Source: Terriglobia bacterium
Lineage (GTDB): Bacteria > Acidobacteriota > Terriglobia > Acidiferrales > UBA7541
Assembly: GCA_020073375.1 (NCBI GenBank)
Contig: JAIQFG010000038.1
Coordinates: 1-64,000 of the forward strand
Reading direction: 5' to 3'
Length of the DNA stretch: 64,000 nucleotides
In this document: in pieces, positions 9,984-18,719 of the stretch
How positions within the stretch are numbered: position 1 is the stretch's first letter
Layout of the letters: each line of letters opens with the position of its first letter
The notes under the pieces: model-generated
The model's input: only the letters and a program-made list of their open reading frames with translations
What the model was told of the DNA's origin: nothing
The model's database searches: none
Translations under genes and position numbers: made by a program

Positions 9984-11009
9984 TCAGGGCTGCACGTCGT
10001 ACACCTTCACGGCGAGTTGTGCGTCCGTTTTTCCCTTGCCTGAAACCGCCACATAGAAACGGCTCAACTGCGGCACGTACAGGGACGTCTTGGCGCGAAA
10101 TCCCGTCGGGACTTCCGCGACATGTATGTAAGTGTCGGGGCCGTTCTGCGCGAGAACCGTGGTTGTATCGGAACCCGAAAGGTAAATGTGTTTGCGCGTG
10201 GCGTCGAACCACAAGTCGTCGTTGAAACCGGAGATGGGGACCTTAGCCATGATTTTTCCCGTGTCGGTGTCAAAGGCGAAGAATGTCGGGGGAGTGCGCG
10301 TGGCCACGAAAAGGCGGTGAGTCATTTCGTCCAGGCCCATGCCGTTGGGTACTTCGGCGCCGGCGATGGGCCAGCGGGCGACCAGCCGGCCGCTGGCCAG
10401 GTCCACGACGCCGACTTCCTTGGGACCGGACAGGTTCACGTACATTTTTTTGCCGTCGCGCGTGATGGCCATGGCCTCGGAATGGTTTCCAGGAAGCGTG
10501 ATGTCGCCGACGAGTTTGAAGGCCTTGGTGTCGATGATGTTGATCTTGTGCGATTGTCCCTTGGTTTCGTCGCCGCCGCTTTCGACGTAGTAATACTGGT
10601 TCACGGGATTGAACACGGCGCCGTCCACGCCGGCGGGAAGTTTGATCGTCTTCAGGATTTTGTAGTTTTCGCCGCTGACCAGTTCCACCATTCCGAAGCC
10701 GTCGCCATCGGTAACGATGAAATCGTTCGGTTCCGGCAGGTACCGGATGGCATGCGGCTGGCCGAAGCCGGTGATGCTGGTCAGCCATTTGCCGTCCAGG
10801 TCGAAAACCTCTACCGTCTTGTGATCCTCGGCGGCGAGAAACAGGCGCCTGCCCTTCAGGTCGATGCCGAAGTGGTCGAAGTCGCCCGAATAGCCCGGCA
10901 ACGGCGTGGTCGCCACCAGGTTCAGCGGAAGTTTGTCCTGGGCGCCGAGCCTTGCGGCGAATCCGAGAACGAGGAATGCGCCGATCGCCAGCATTCGTTT
11001 TGAACGCAT
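9984..11009 (-). CDS. Secreted YVTN-type beta-propeller protein
   Basis: A 341-aa exported protein. Start chosen at 11009: AGGAGG lies about 9 bases upstream and the product opens with a signal peptide (KRMLAIGAFLVLGFAARLGA). A longer frame to 11102 lacks these. Repeating blades carry the YVTN pattern (KKMYVNLSG, THRLFVATR, RKHIYLSGS), related to YncE-like surface propellers. No haem or catalytic motif is seen. The adjacent gene at 11203 is a paralogue (shared LNLVATTPLPG / LRLVKTIDVPG openings followed by FDHFG / WDHFG). Confidence 0.8.
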   Translation of the reverse strand: MRSKRMLAIGAFLVLGFAARLGAQDKLPLNLVATTPLPGYSGDFDHFGIDLKGRRLFLAAEDHKTVEVFDLDGKWLTSITGFGQPHAIRYLPEPNDFIVTDGDGFGMVELVSGENYKILKTIKLPAGVDGAVFNPVNQYYYVESGGDETKGQSHKINIIDTKAFKLVGDITLPGNHSEAMAITRDGKKMYVNLSGPKEVGVVDLASGRLVARWPIAGAEVPNGMGLDEMTHRLFVATRTPPTFFAFDTDTGKIMAKVPISGFNDDLWFDATRKHIYLSGSDTTTVLAQNGPDTYIHVAEVPTGFRAKTSLYVPQLSRFYVAVSGKGKTDAQLAVKVYDVQP

Positions 11010-11102
11010 GATTGAAATTTCCTCCTGAGACCTCGAGCTGCCGGACAACGCATGAACCAAGCGGAAAATTTTGGCGTACACGGGATCGTAATTCGAGATC
11101 AC

Positions 11103-11169
11103 GTAGCGCCCGCCTTCAGGCGGGCATGCGTGCTTGGCGTCAATGTGCCCGCCTGAAGGCGGGCGCTAC
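11103..11169. repeat. Interspersed palindrome, GTAGCGCCCGCCTTCAGGCGGGC family
   Basis: Near-perfect inverted repeat with arms of about 25 bases (gtagcgcccgccttcaggcg ... cgcctgaaggcgggcgctac) around a 17-base centre. It lies between two co-directional propeller genes. Each arm is itself a small hairpin with the core CTTCAG. A second copy with almost identical arms is at 37776-37840, so this is a dispersed element. Confidence 0.9.
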
Positions 11170-11202
11170 AGGATCCTGCAAACCGGGAAGCCGCGCGCCT
11201 CC

Positions 11203-12219
11203 TCAGGGAGCGACGTCAAAGACAAGGATTTGCGCCGGCTGTTTGTCCTTGGCCGGGACGGCGACGAAATACTTGTTGAGTTCCGGCACGAACCGCGCCG
11301 TCTTTGCTCCCGGCTTAGTCGGGATGGTTGCGACGACCTTGTAATCGTCCGCGCCCTGCTGCTGGACTACGGTGACGGCGCCGTCGCCGCCTCCGCCCGG
11401 AATGTATAGCCGGTGATGCGCGGCGTCATAAGCCAGGTCGTCCACGTAATCGGCAACGTCCAGGTTTGTGACTTCCTTTCCGTTGTCGGCATTCACCACC
11501 ACCAGCTTGGAGGGCTTGCGCGTTGCCAGGAACAGCCTGTGCGTGGATTCCTCGTACTGCAGCGGAACGTTGTCTTTCCCGGCGGCGACCGGCCAGGTGG
11601 CGACCACCGTTCGCTTTTCGCGGTCCACCACGCCGATGGAATTGATTCCGGTCATGTTTACGAACAAGCGCGATCCGGATTTTTCGATGGCCATGGATTC
11701 GAGGCGATTCGTTTCCAGCTTCAGGTCGGCAATTTTCTTGCCGGACACGGTGTCCACGATGCTGATCAGGCAGGTAGGGGTATGCGCCGCGCGGCCTCCG
11801 TTGACAACATAAAGCAATTTCGACGCGGGATCGTAAACGAAAGGATCGGCGTCGATCGTCAAGGGGATGTGGCCGATCAGTTTGTAGGAGTCGTAGTCGA
11901 GAACCTTGATTTCGGACGCCCCGCCGTCCACCACGAAAATCTTCTTCAACTCCGGGAACGGGATGGCGTTGTGGGGTTCCTTGAAATCCGTGAGGGACTG
12001 CAGCGGCTTGTAGGTGCGCAGGTCGAAAACTTCCACCGCCGGCTCCTCTTCCGAAGTCACAATGAGCCGGTTCCCTTTGAGATCGACCCCGAAATGATCC
12101 CAATGGCGCGCGCCCGGCACGTCAATGGTTTTCACCAGCCGGAGCGGCTGCTTTTCTTGAGCGGGAGATTGCGGTGCGCAGGCCAGCAAGAGCGCGAGAA
12201 GGAATAGTGTTTTCTTCAT
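11203..12219 (-). CDS. Secreted YVTN-type beta-propeller protein (paralogue of the 9984 gene)
   Basis: A 338-aa exported propeller. Start at 12219 is supported by GGAGGA 7-8 bases upstream and a signal peptide (KKTLFLLALLLACAPQSPAQ). Blade phrases: GNRLIVTSEEEP, KKIFVVDGG, GSRLFVNMTG, THRLFLATR, HHRLYIPGGGG. It shares blade layout with the neighbouring gene and the one at 24330; these look like a local expansion. Function is unknown; such proteins are often annotated as YncE-like surface or periplasmic proteins. Confidence 0.8.
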   Translation of the reverse strand: MKKTLFLLALLLACAPQSPAQEKQPLRLVKTIDVPGARHWDHFGVDLKGNRLIVTSEEEPAVEVFDLRTYKPLQSLTDFKEPHNAIPFPELKKIFVVDGGASEIKVLDYDSYKLIGHIPLTIDADPFVYDPASKLLYVVNGGRAAHTPTCLISIVDTVSGKKIADLKLETNRLESMAIEKSGSRLFVNMTGINSIGVVDREKRTVVATWPVAAGKDNVPLQYEESTHRLFLATRKPSKLVVVNADNGKEVTNLDVADYVDDLAYDAAHHRLYIPGGGGDGAVTVVQQQGADDYKVVATIPTKPGAKTARFVPELNKYFVAVPAKDKQPAQILVFDVAP

Positions 12220-12313
12220 TCCCAATCCTCCGACGAGTTGTTCCTGCTTCGCGCAGTCCTGATGCGGCGCGAAAAAACCCAATATGGCGTCTTTCCGAGG
12301 CATGTTTTTCGCC

Positions 12314-12382
12314 GAGGAATCTCTCTTTCTCTTAACCCTACACCCCGGAGAGATTCCTCACCCGCAGGAGCGGGTGAGGAAT
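12314..12382. repeat. Double hairpin between two propeller genes
   Basis: GAGGAATCTCT (12314-12324) pairs with AGAGATTCCTC (12349-12359), and overlapping it ATTCCTCACCCGC (12353-12365) pairs with GCGGGTGAGGAAT (12370-12382). The two stems are mutually exclusive. This could be a terminator of the gene at 12462 (transcribed leftward) or another dispersed palindrome. Confidence 0.65.
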
Positions 12383-12461
12383 GACACGTAACGGATTTCC
12401 TTTCGCAATCTCACGAGGCAGTCCAAACCTGCCCGTGTTGCCGCGGCCGAACCGCGGCCGC

Positions 12462-13547
12462 TTACTTCACCAGCTTGAATTTCTGCACGCGCCGCCCGAT
12501 ATCGGTCTCCGCGATGTAGATGTTGCCCTTAGAGTCGACGTCCAGCGTGTGGCAGTGCGTGAATTCGCCGATCTGGTGGCCGGGGCGCCCGAACTTCGTG
12601 ATTTCATTTCCGGTTTCATGATCGAGAATGTGAACAAGTTCGTTGCGGCCGTCGGCGACGATCATGTATTTCTGTTCGGGGTCGCGGGAAAAACGCAGCC
12701 ACCAGGCGGTGCCCCAGGAATCGGGCGTGTTTTCGTGGCCCGACTTGATCCAGATGTTCTTCTTGAAATTTCCCATCTTGTCGAATACCTGGATACGGTT
12801 GCCCTGGCGGTCGCAAACATAAATCAGGCCGTTCTTATCCATTACCACGCAGTGGACGACGCCCATGAATGCGCCGCCTTCACCGGCCGCCGCGGCGGCA
12901 TTGTCTCCCTGGCGTCCCCACTGGCGCAGATATTTTCCGTCCTTGTCGAAGACCGCGATGCGGTGGTCGCCGTAACCGTCAGCGATGTAGATGTCGCCGT
13001 TACCGGGATCGACGGCGATGTCGGCGGGCTTGTTCAGCAGGGTCTTGCTCTGGTTCATGGCGATGCCCGTGATCAGGCCCGTGGAACTGTCAAACAGGCC
13101 CTTGGTGCCGATCGTGAGCAGCAGCTTGCTTCCGTCGTGCGAATACTTCTGCACGATAGCGTCGTCGTTGCCGGCGATGTAGACGTTGCTGTCCTTGTCC
13201 ACGATGCAGCCGTGCGGGGAAGACGGAGCGGTTTTGAAATCCGAAAACGAATTGAGCAGGTTGCCGTCGGAATCGTATTCCAGCATCGGCGCCGCGGGCG
13301 TGGCCACCAGTTTTTCCTTGTCCTGCAGGTCGCCGCGGTTGACCTCAAACACGTTGTCCTGCGCATCCACGCAAATGCCGCCTGCGCGCCCGGTGACCAT
13401 ATTGCCCGGCAAGGGCTTGGGCCATGTGGGATCCACCTCATACTTGGGCGCGCCGGATTGCGCCTGCGCGGTGCACAATGCCCCCAGAAGAATTGCGACT
13501 CCCGCGAACAACCTGAGCTTGCCTGGAACAGTCAACTTGGACGACAT
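12462..13547 (-). CDS. Secreted NHL-repeat / PAL-like propeller protein
   Basis: A 361-aa protein with a signal peptide (LRLFAGVAILLGALCTAQAQ) and NHL repeats of the kind found in the alpha-amidating lyase (PAL) domain: GICVDAQDNVFEVNRGD, HGCIVDKDSNVYIAGND, ADIAVDPGNGDIYIADG, HCVVMDKNGLIYVCDRQ, HTLDVDSKGNIYIAETD. AAGGAGG lies 7 bases upstream of the ATG. Lyase activity is not demonstrated by these motifs. It is the third in a minus-strand block of exported propellers. Confidence 0.82.
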   Translation of the reverse strand: MSSKLTVPGKLRLFAGVAILLGALCTAQAQSGAPKYEVDPTWPKPLPGNMVTGRAGGICVDAQDNVFEVNRGDLQDKEKLVATPAAPMLEYDSDGNLLNSFSDFKTAPSSPHGCIVDKDSNVYIAGNDDAIVQKYSHDGSKLLLTIGTKGLFDSSTGLITGIAMNQSKTLLNKPADIAVDPGNGDIYIADGYGDHRIAVFDKDGKYLRQWGRQGDNAAAAAGEGGAFMGVVHCVVMDKNGLIYVCDRQGNRIQVFDKMGNFKKNIWIKSGHENTPDSWGTAWWLRFSRDPEQKYMIVADGRNELVHILDHETGNEITKFGRPGHQIGEFTHCHTLDVDSKGNIYIAETDIGRRVQKFKLVK

Positions 13548-13623
13548 TCCGCCTCCTTGAAGTTTACGAGCTAGTTTGGGATCAACCTCGACTCATCGCA
13601 ACATAGCCGAGCATCGGATTGTT

Positions 13624-15243
13624 TCAGGACGCCGCTTTTCCCACCACGTCCAGACGGTCATACGCGGGAAGCGTGAGGAAGTCAACAAACCGCGGCGACT
13701 GAATCAGGTCGCGCAGGATGGAAGCCGCATCGTTATAGCGGCTGGCCTTGAACTGCGCTTCGCCCACGGCCTGCTGCGCTTTGGCCAGTTCCTCGTCGAT
13801 GGTTTTCAGGCAAAGCTCGAGGGTAATGGTCCGGCCGTCGCTCATTTTCGCGTTGTGGTGGATCCATTGCCAGAGCTGCGCGCGGCTGATTTCCGCGGTG
13901 GCCGCGTCCTCCATCAGATTGAACAGGGGAACGCATCCGATGCCGCGCAGCCAGGATTCCAGATAGCCCAGGCCCACGGCGATATTCTGCCGGAGTCCGG
14001 CTTCGGTGATGTCGCCCTTGGGCACCGTGAGCAAGTCCGCGGCAGTGGCGTGGAAGTCCTCCAGCTTGCGGTCGATCTGGTTGGCCTTGGGCATGTACTT
14101 GTCAAAAACTTCCTTGGCGATGGCCACAAGTCCGGGATGCGCGACCCAGGTGCCGTCGTGGCCGATGGAGGCTTCGCGTTCCTTGTCGGCGCGGACCTGG
14201 TCCATGGAAATTTTATTCAAGTCGACGTCCCGCTTGTTCGGGATGTACGCGGACATTCCGCCCATGCCGTGCACTTCGCGGTGATGGCAGGTTTTGATCA
14301 GCAGCTTGGCGTAAGAACTCATGAAATGGGTGGCCATGGTGACTTTGCCGCGGTCCGGCAGCACGTCGGCGGCATCGTTCGCGAATTTCTTGATGAAGCT
14401 GAAAATGTAATCCCAGCGTCCGGCGTTCAGCCCGGAGGAGTGCTCGCGCAGTTCGTACAGGATTTCGTCCATTTCAAACGCTGCGAGGATGGTTTCGATC
14501 AGCACGGTGGCCTTGATCGTGCCGCGCTTGATTCTCAGGGTTTCCTGCGAGTGCAGGAAAACATCGTTCCACAGGCGCGCTTCCAGGTGGCTCTCCATCT
14601 TGGGCAGATAAAAATATGGGCCGGTGCCGCGCGCAAGCTGTTCCTTCGCGTTGTGCCAGAAGAACAATCCGAAATCGAACAACGAGCCGCTCATCGGCCG
14701 GCCGTCGACGATCACATGCTTTTCCGGCAAGTGCCAGCCGCGCGGGCGCACGAGCATAACGGCCAGCTTGTCATTCAGCTTGTAGGCCTTGCCGCTCGCG
14801 GGATCGGAGTAAGTGATCGTCTTGCGCACGGCGTCCTTCAGGTTCACGTGGCCTTCGATCAGGTTGCTCCAGGTCGGCGTGTTGGCGTCCTCAAAATCCG
14901 CCATGTAGACGCTTGCGCCCGAATTCAGCGCGTTGATGACCATCTTGCGGTCCACGGGCCCGGTGATTTCCACGCGGCGGTCCAGCAAATCCGCCGGCAG
15001 CGGGGACACGGTCCACTTCGCGCTGCGAATTTCGGCAGTCTGGGGAAGAAAATCGGGCTTCTCACCGGCTTCCAGGCGCAGTTGGCGAGCGGTGCGCGCC
15101 GCCAGCAATTCGCGGCGCTTGGGCCCGAACCGGCGCTCCAGGTCCACAACGAATTGCAGCGCTTCCGGTGTCAAGATTTCGTCTTGTTGGCTGGCGATGC
15201 CGGTAATTTCCACGCCAGGCAGTTGATTCGGTTTGGAATTCAT
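13624..15243 (-). CDS. aceB: Malate synthase A
   Basis: A 539-aa malate synthase, condensing glyoxylate with acetyl-CoA. The family core is clear: [38 protein letters not shown], the catalytic-region [12 protein letters not shown], and [16 protein letters not shown]. Start at 15243 gives [15 protein letters not shown] with GGGGAT upstream; the frame is open to 15336 but that extension is unlike the family. No isocitrate lyase is in the window. The neighbouring fused 2-hydroxyacid dehydrogenase could supply a keto acid such as glyoxylate if glycolate is its substrate. Confidence 0.95.
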   Translation of the reverse strand: MNSKPNQLPGVEITGIASQQDEILTPEALQFVVDLERRFGPKRRELLAARTARQLRLEAGEKPDFLPQTAEIRSAKWTVSPLPADLLDRRVEITGPVDRKMVINALNSGASVYMADFEDANTPTWSNLIEGHVNLKDAVRKTITYSDPASGKAYKLNDKLAVMLVRPRGWHLPEKHVIVDGRPMSGSLFDFGLFFWHNAKEQLARGTGPYFYLPKMESHLEARLWNDVFLHSQETLRIKRGTIKATVLIETILAAFEMDEILYELREHSSGLNAGRWDYIFSFIKKFANDAADVLPDRGKVTMATHFMSSYAKLLIKTCHHREVHGMGGMSAYIPNKRDVDLNKISMDQVRADKEREASIGHDGTWVAHPGLVAIAKEVFDKYMPKANQIDRKLEDFHATAADLLTVPKGDITEAGLRQNIAVGLGYLESWLRGIGCVPLFNLMEDAATAEISRAQLWQWIHHNAKMSDGRTITLELCLKTIDEELAKAQQAVGEAQFKASRYNDAASILRDLIQSPRFVDFLTLPAYDRLDVVGKAAS

Positions 15244-15460
15244 CGCGTTATCCCCTGATGGAAGTTCAAAAATTTTGTTTGTTTGGGTACCAAGCGGGTA
15301 CCTAGATGGTTGCCTTACGCAGCCGCTGCGCAGCACCAGGCAGGCCTACTCGCACAGAACCTGCCGGGTAGCTTACCAGTTTAAGATGAAAAGTACCTGA
15401 ATGTTTTTTCATGCGGAAGGCCCGCTAAAATTATTTCTACCCAGCCGCTCGAATTGCAAA

Positions 15461-18448
15461 TCAACCTCTGGACCTGCTTATTTTTTCCGATTTGGCCTTC
15501 AGGGCCAGTCGCAGGACTTCCGCCAGGTGGAGCGCTTTCCGTCCGGTCGCGTGAAGAATCTGCTCCCGGCAGCTGAACCCGTCCGAGACAATCAACGTGT
15601 CGGCGGGCGTCCCGCGCACGGCGGGCATGAGCACGCGCTCGCCCACGGCTTGCGACACTTCGTACTTATCCTTTTCAAAACCAAACGGCCCCGCCATTCC
15701 GCAGCAGCCCGCATCTGGCGCGCGAAGTTCCAGGCCCATCTTCTTGAGCAGGGATTCCTCGTCGTTCATTTTCATCACGGCCTTGTGATGGCAGTGGCCG
15801 TGGAGCAGTGCCTTTTGGCGCAGCGCGGGAGGCTGGTAGCCGGGCGCCTTGCGTTCCAGGAATTCGCTGAGCAGAAACGTCTGCTCGCGCAGCTTCATGG
15901 CGCGTGCGTCCGATGGAAACAAGTTGCGCAACTCGTCGCGAAACACGGACGCGCAGCTGGGTTCCAGCACGACGATCGGAATGCCCGCATCGATCTGCGC
16001 GCGCAAGGATGTCATCACGTGTTGCAAATATTTCTTGGCTTCGTCAAGCAAGCCGAAGTCGTACAGCGGCCTGCCGCAGCACAGGTGCGTTTGCGGCACG
16101 CGCACCGCGAATCCGGCGTCCTTCAGGACTTCGACGGCGGCCTCGCCGGTTTCGGGATGAAAATAATTGTTGAACGTGTCCGCCCACACAATTACTTCTC
16201 CCCTTGGGGTGGCGGCACAGGACGAAGCCGGAATAGCTCCGGCCATGCCGGGCACTTCATTCCGGTTGGCCCATTCCTGAAATGTACCGGGAGCAAATTG
16301 CGGCACGGTTCGCTGTGGGGCCAGGTGCAGGATGCTCCGCAAAATGCCGCGCAATCCCGGCGCATTATTGAAAAAGTTGACCAGGCGCGGCGCTAAGGAT
16401 CCGATTTCCGCCCATCGGTCGATCATGCCGAACGCGTACATGTGCAGCGGGCGGCTCTTTTTCTCGTAATAATGGGAGAGGAATTCCGATTTGTACGTGG
16501 CCATATCCACGTTGGTCGGGCATTCCGACTTGCAGGCCTTGCAGGAGAGGCACAGGTCGAGCGTCTGCCGCACGTCTTCGTCGTTCCATCCGCCCTTCAC
16601 GACTTCGCCCTGCAGCGCCTCAAACAACATGCGCGCGCGGCCACGCGTGCTGTGCTTTTCCTCGAGCGTGACCATGTAGCTGGGGCACATCGCGCCCGTG
16701 TCGTGCTTGCGGCATTCCCCCAGGCCGATGCATCGCTCGGCGGCGCTGGTGAACGAGCCACCGTCGTCCGGAAACTGGAAATGCGTTTTGGGATTCTGCG
16801 GCTTGTAGTCCGCGCCCAGGCGCAAATTTTCGGTGGGCAGGTAGGCGTTCACCACTTTGTTCGGATTCATGCGGTTCGCGGGATCCCACGCCGATTTGAA
16901 TTCGACGAACGCCTTCATCAACTCCGGCCCGAACATTTTCGGCAGCAGCGCGCCGCGCGACTGCCCGTCACCGTGCTCCCCCGAGAGCGAGCCACCGTAA
17001 CTCACCACGATGTCGGCGGCGCGCTCGACGAATTCTCCGTACGCGCGGATGCCGTTTTCGCTTTGCAGGTCGAACGTAACGCGCATGTGGATGCAGCCGT
17101 GCCCGAAATGTCCGTAAAATTGCGCGGTGTAGTTGTATTCGTCGAGCAGCTTGCGGATGTCGCGCAGGTAGCCGCTCAATTTTTCCGGCGCCACCGCCGC
17201 GTCATCCCAGCCTTCCCATTGCTTGGGCGTGCCGGGCGCCGCGGAGGCCGATCGCGCTCCGGACTCGCGAATTTTCCAGACCAGTTTCGATTCGCTTTGC
17301 GTGTACAGGCGGATGGACGGCGGATTGGCCGTCGCTTTCAGCGTCTCCATTAATTTTCGCGCCGATTCGTCCGCCTGCTTCGGATCGTCGGATCCGAATT
17401 CCACCAGCAGCGTGCCTCGGCCCGCGGGCAGAAGCTCCAGATTCGGCGCGCCCTTGCGTTTCAGGCCGTCGACGATGCTGCCTTCAAATCCTTCGAGGCC
17501 GATGGGATTGGCCGGCAGAATTTCCGGAACGTGATCGGCCGCCGAAAACGCGTCTTCATAACCGAGTCCCACAAGCACGCGGTACTGCGGGCTTTCGATC
17601 AATTTCAGCTTGGCTTCCAGCACGATCGCGCAAGTGCCTTCGGTGCCGACCAGTGCGCGCGCCACGTGAAATCCATTTTCCGGAAGCAATTGATCGAGGT
17701 TATAGCCGGAGACGCGCCGCGGAATATCCGGATATTTTGCGCGGACCAGGTGGCCGTACTGGTCGCGAATTCCGCGCAGCGTGGAATAAATTGCGCCGCG
17801 CCGGCCTCCCTGCTTGATGATGGATTCGATTTGGGCCTCGTCGAGTTCCGGCCCAACGGTCATCTGCGTGCCATCGGAAAGCAGGATGCGCAATTCCAGG
17901 ACGTTGTCGACCGTTTTTCCCGCGAGCAGTGAATGCGTGCCGCAGGAATTGTTTCCGATCATGCCGCCGAGCGTGCAGCGGCTGTGCGTGGAGGGATCGG
18001 GACCGAACGTCAACTTGTGCTCCTCGGCTTTGTTGCGCAGCGTGTCGAGCACCACGCCGGGCTGCACGCGCGCGAATCGCCCCGCCGGGTCTAGTTCGAG
18101 AATCTTGTTCATGTACTTGGTGAAGTCCAGAACCACGGCGACGTTGCAGGATTGCCCGGCAAGGCTGGTGCCGGCGCCGCGCGGCAGGATCGGCGCGCCG
18201 AATTTCGCGCATGCGGCAACCGTTGCGATCACGTCGTTGTCGTCGCGCGGCACCACCAGGCCGATGGGCACCTGGCGGTAATTTGAGCCGTCACTTGCGT
18301 ACATCGCTCGGCTGCCGCGATCGAATCGCACTTCGCCTTTCACCGCGCGTTTCAGTTCGCTTTCAAGTTCCGCAGCCTGCGCGAACGAATCGACTGGCTT
18401 GCCGTGAGAGCTGAGAGGTAGCGGGCCGGAAATCTGCACTGGAGTCAT
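15461..18448 (-). CDS. Fused FAD-linked oxidase / Fe-S 2-hydroxyacid dehydrogenase (GlcD-GlcF or D-2-hydroxyglutarate dehydrogenase type)
   Basis: A 995-aa fusion. The N-terminal PCMH FAD-binding domain (about 50-230, with LPRGAGTSLAGQSCN) is followed by the FAD-oxidase C-terminal domain (to about 520, with FGHGCIHMRVTF). Then come two 4Fe-4S motifs (CIGLGECRKHDTGAMCP; CLSCKACKSECP) and two CCG domains (CCGRPLYDFG, CCGMAGPFGF). This is the layout of YdiJ-type D-2-hydroxyglutarate or D-lactate dehydrogenases that pass electrons to the quinone pool. Start at 18448 is preferred to 18505 because a strong palindrome (18467-18503) lies between them and fits a 5' leader better than coding. Confidence 0.88.
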   Translation of the reverse strand: MTPVQISGPLPLSSHGKPVDSFAQAAELESELKRAVKGEVRFDRGSRAMYASDGSNYRQVPIGLVVPRDDNDVIATVAACAKFGAPILPRGAGTSLAGQSCNVAVVLDFTKYMNKILELDPAGRFARVQPGVVLDTLRNKAEEHKLTFGPDPSTHSRCTLGGMIGNNSCGTHSLLAGKTVDNVLELRILLSDGTQMTVGPELDEAQIESIIKQGGRRGAIYSTLRGIRDQYGHLVRAKYPDIPRRVSGYNLDQLLPENGFHVARALVGTEGTCAIVLEAKLKLIESPQYRVLVGLGYEDAFSAADHVPEILPANPIGLEGFEGSIVDGLKRKGAPNLELLPAGRGTLLVEFGSDDPKQADESARKLMETLKATANPPSIRLYTQSESKLVWKIRESGARSASAAPGTPKQWEGWDDAAVAPEKLSGYLRDIRKLLDEYNYTAQFYGHFGHGCIHMRVTFDLQSENGIRAYGEFVERAADIVVSYGGSLSGEHGDGQSRGALLPKMFGPELMKAFVEFKSAWDPANRMNPNKVVNAYLPTENLRLGADYKPQNPKTHFQFPDDGGSFTSAAERCIGLGECRKHDTGAMCPSYMVTLEEKHSTRGRARMLFEALQGEVVKGGWNDEDVRQTLDLCLSCKACKSECPTNVDMATYKSEFLSHYYEKKSRPLHMYAFGMIDRWAEIGSLAPRLVNFFNNAPGLRGILRSILHLAPQRTVPQFAPGTFQEWANRNEVPGMAGAIPASSCAATPRGEVIVWADTFNNYFHPETGEAAVEVLKDAGFAVRVPQTHLCCGRPLYDFGLLDEAKKYLQHVMTSLRAQIDAGIPIVVLEPSCASVFRDELRNLFPSDARAMKLREQTFLLSEFLERKAPGYQPPALRQKALLHGHCHHKAVMKMNDEESLLKKMGLELRAPDAGCCGMAGPFGFEKDKYEVSQAVGERVLMPAVRGTPADTLIVSDGFSCREQILHATGRKALHLAEVLRLALKAKSEKISRSRG

Positions 18449-18465
18449 AATTTTGTTGGATTCGA

Positions 18466-18503
18466 GGGCAGGGGCATCCGCCGTGGCGGACCGTGCCCCT
18501 GCC
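18466..18503. repeat. Perfect nested palindrome in the leader of the FAD/Fe-S dehydrogenase
   Basis: GGCAGGGGCA (18467-18476) pairs exactly with TGCCCCTGCC (18494-18503), and the centre TCCGCC/GGCGGA pairs as well. It could fold over the whole 37 bases. It sits just upstream of the chosen start, so it may be a mobile palindrome inserted in the 5' leader or a translational control hairpin. Confidence 0.75.
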
Positions 18504-18560
18504 ATAAAATATTTGTCCTCAATCTTGAATGCGTCCCATCGAAGGCCTCCGCCGGGTTTC

Positions 18561-18636
18561 GTGGCGCCGGCGTCTCGTCGTCGGCTTTCGGTTGTGCAAC
18601 GTCAGGCCAAAAACGCCGGTGGGGCGCCGGCGCCAC
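18561..18636. repeat. Interspersed palindrome, GTGGCGCCGGCGTCTC family (copy 2)
   Basis: Arms gtggcgccggcgtctcg and a matching ...ggcgccggcgccac end an approximately 76-base element with an imperfect centre. It has the same termini as 9836-9906. It lies between the dehydrogenase and MmgE/PrpD genes, in a 270-base gap that holds no gene. Confidence 0.8.
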
Positions 18637-18719
18637 GAAAAACGCGAAATCCGCGTTACGAATGATGGTGACCGTTTTCCGATCGTGGCCAGAGAAGCGG
18701 AAAATCCCGTTTCACCCGC

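Noticed and set aside
10122-11003. Long plus-strand frame opposite a propeller gene
   Set aside because: It is the complement of a gene with a signal peptide and Shine-Dalgarno sequence; composition is of a shadow frame.
13576-15258. 560-codon plus-strand frame
   Set aside because: Antisense of aceB, which has clear family motifs.
16442-17353. 303-codon plus-strand frame
   Set aside because: Antisense of the FAD/Fe-S dehydrogenase.
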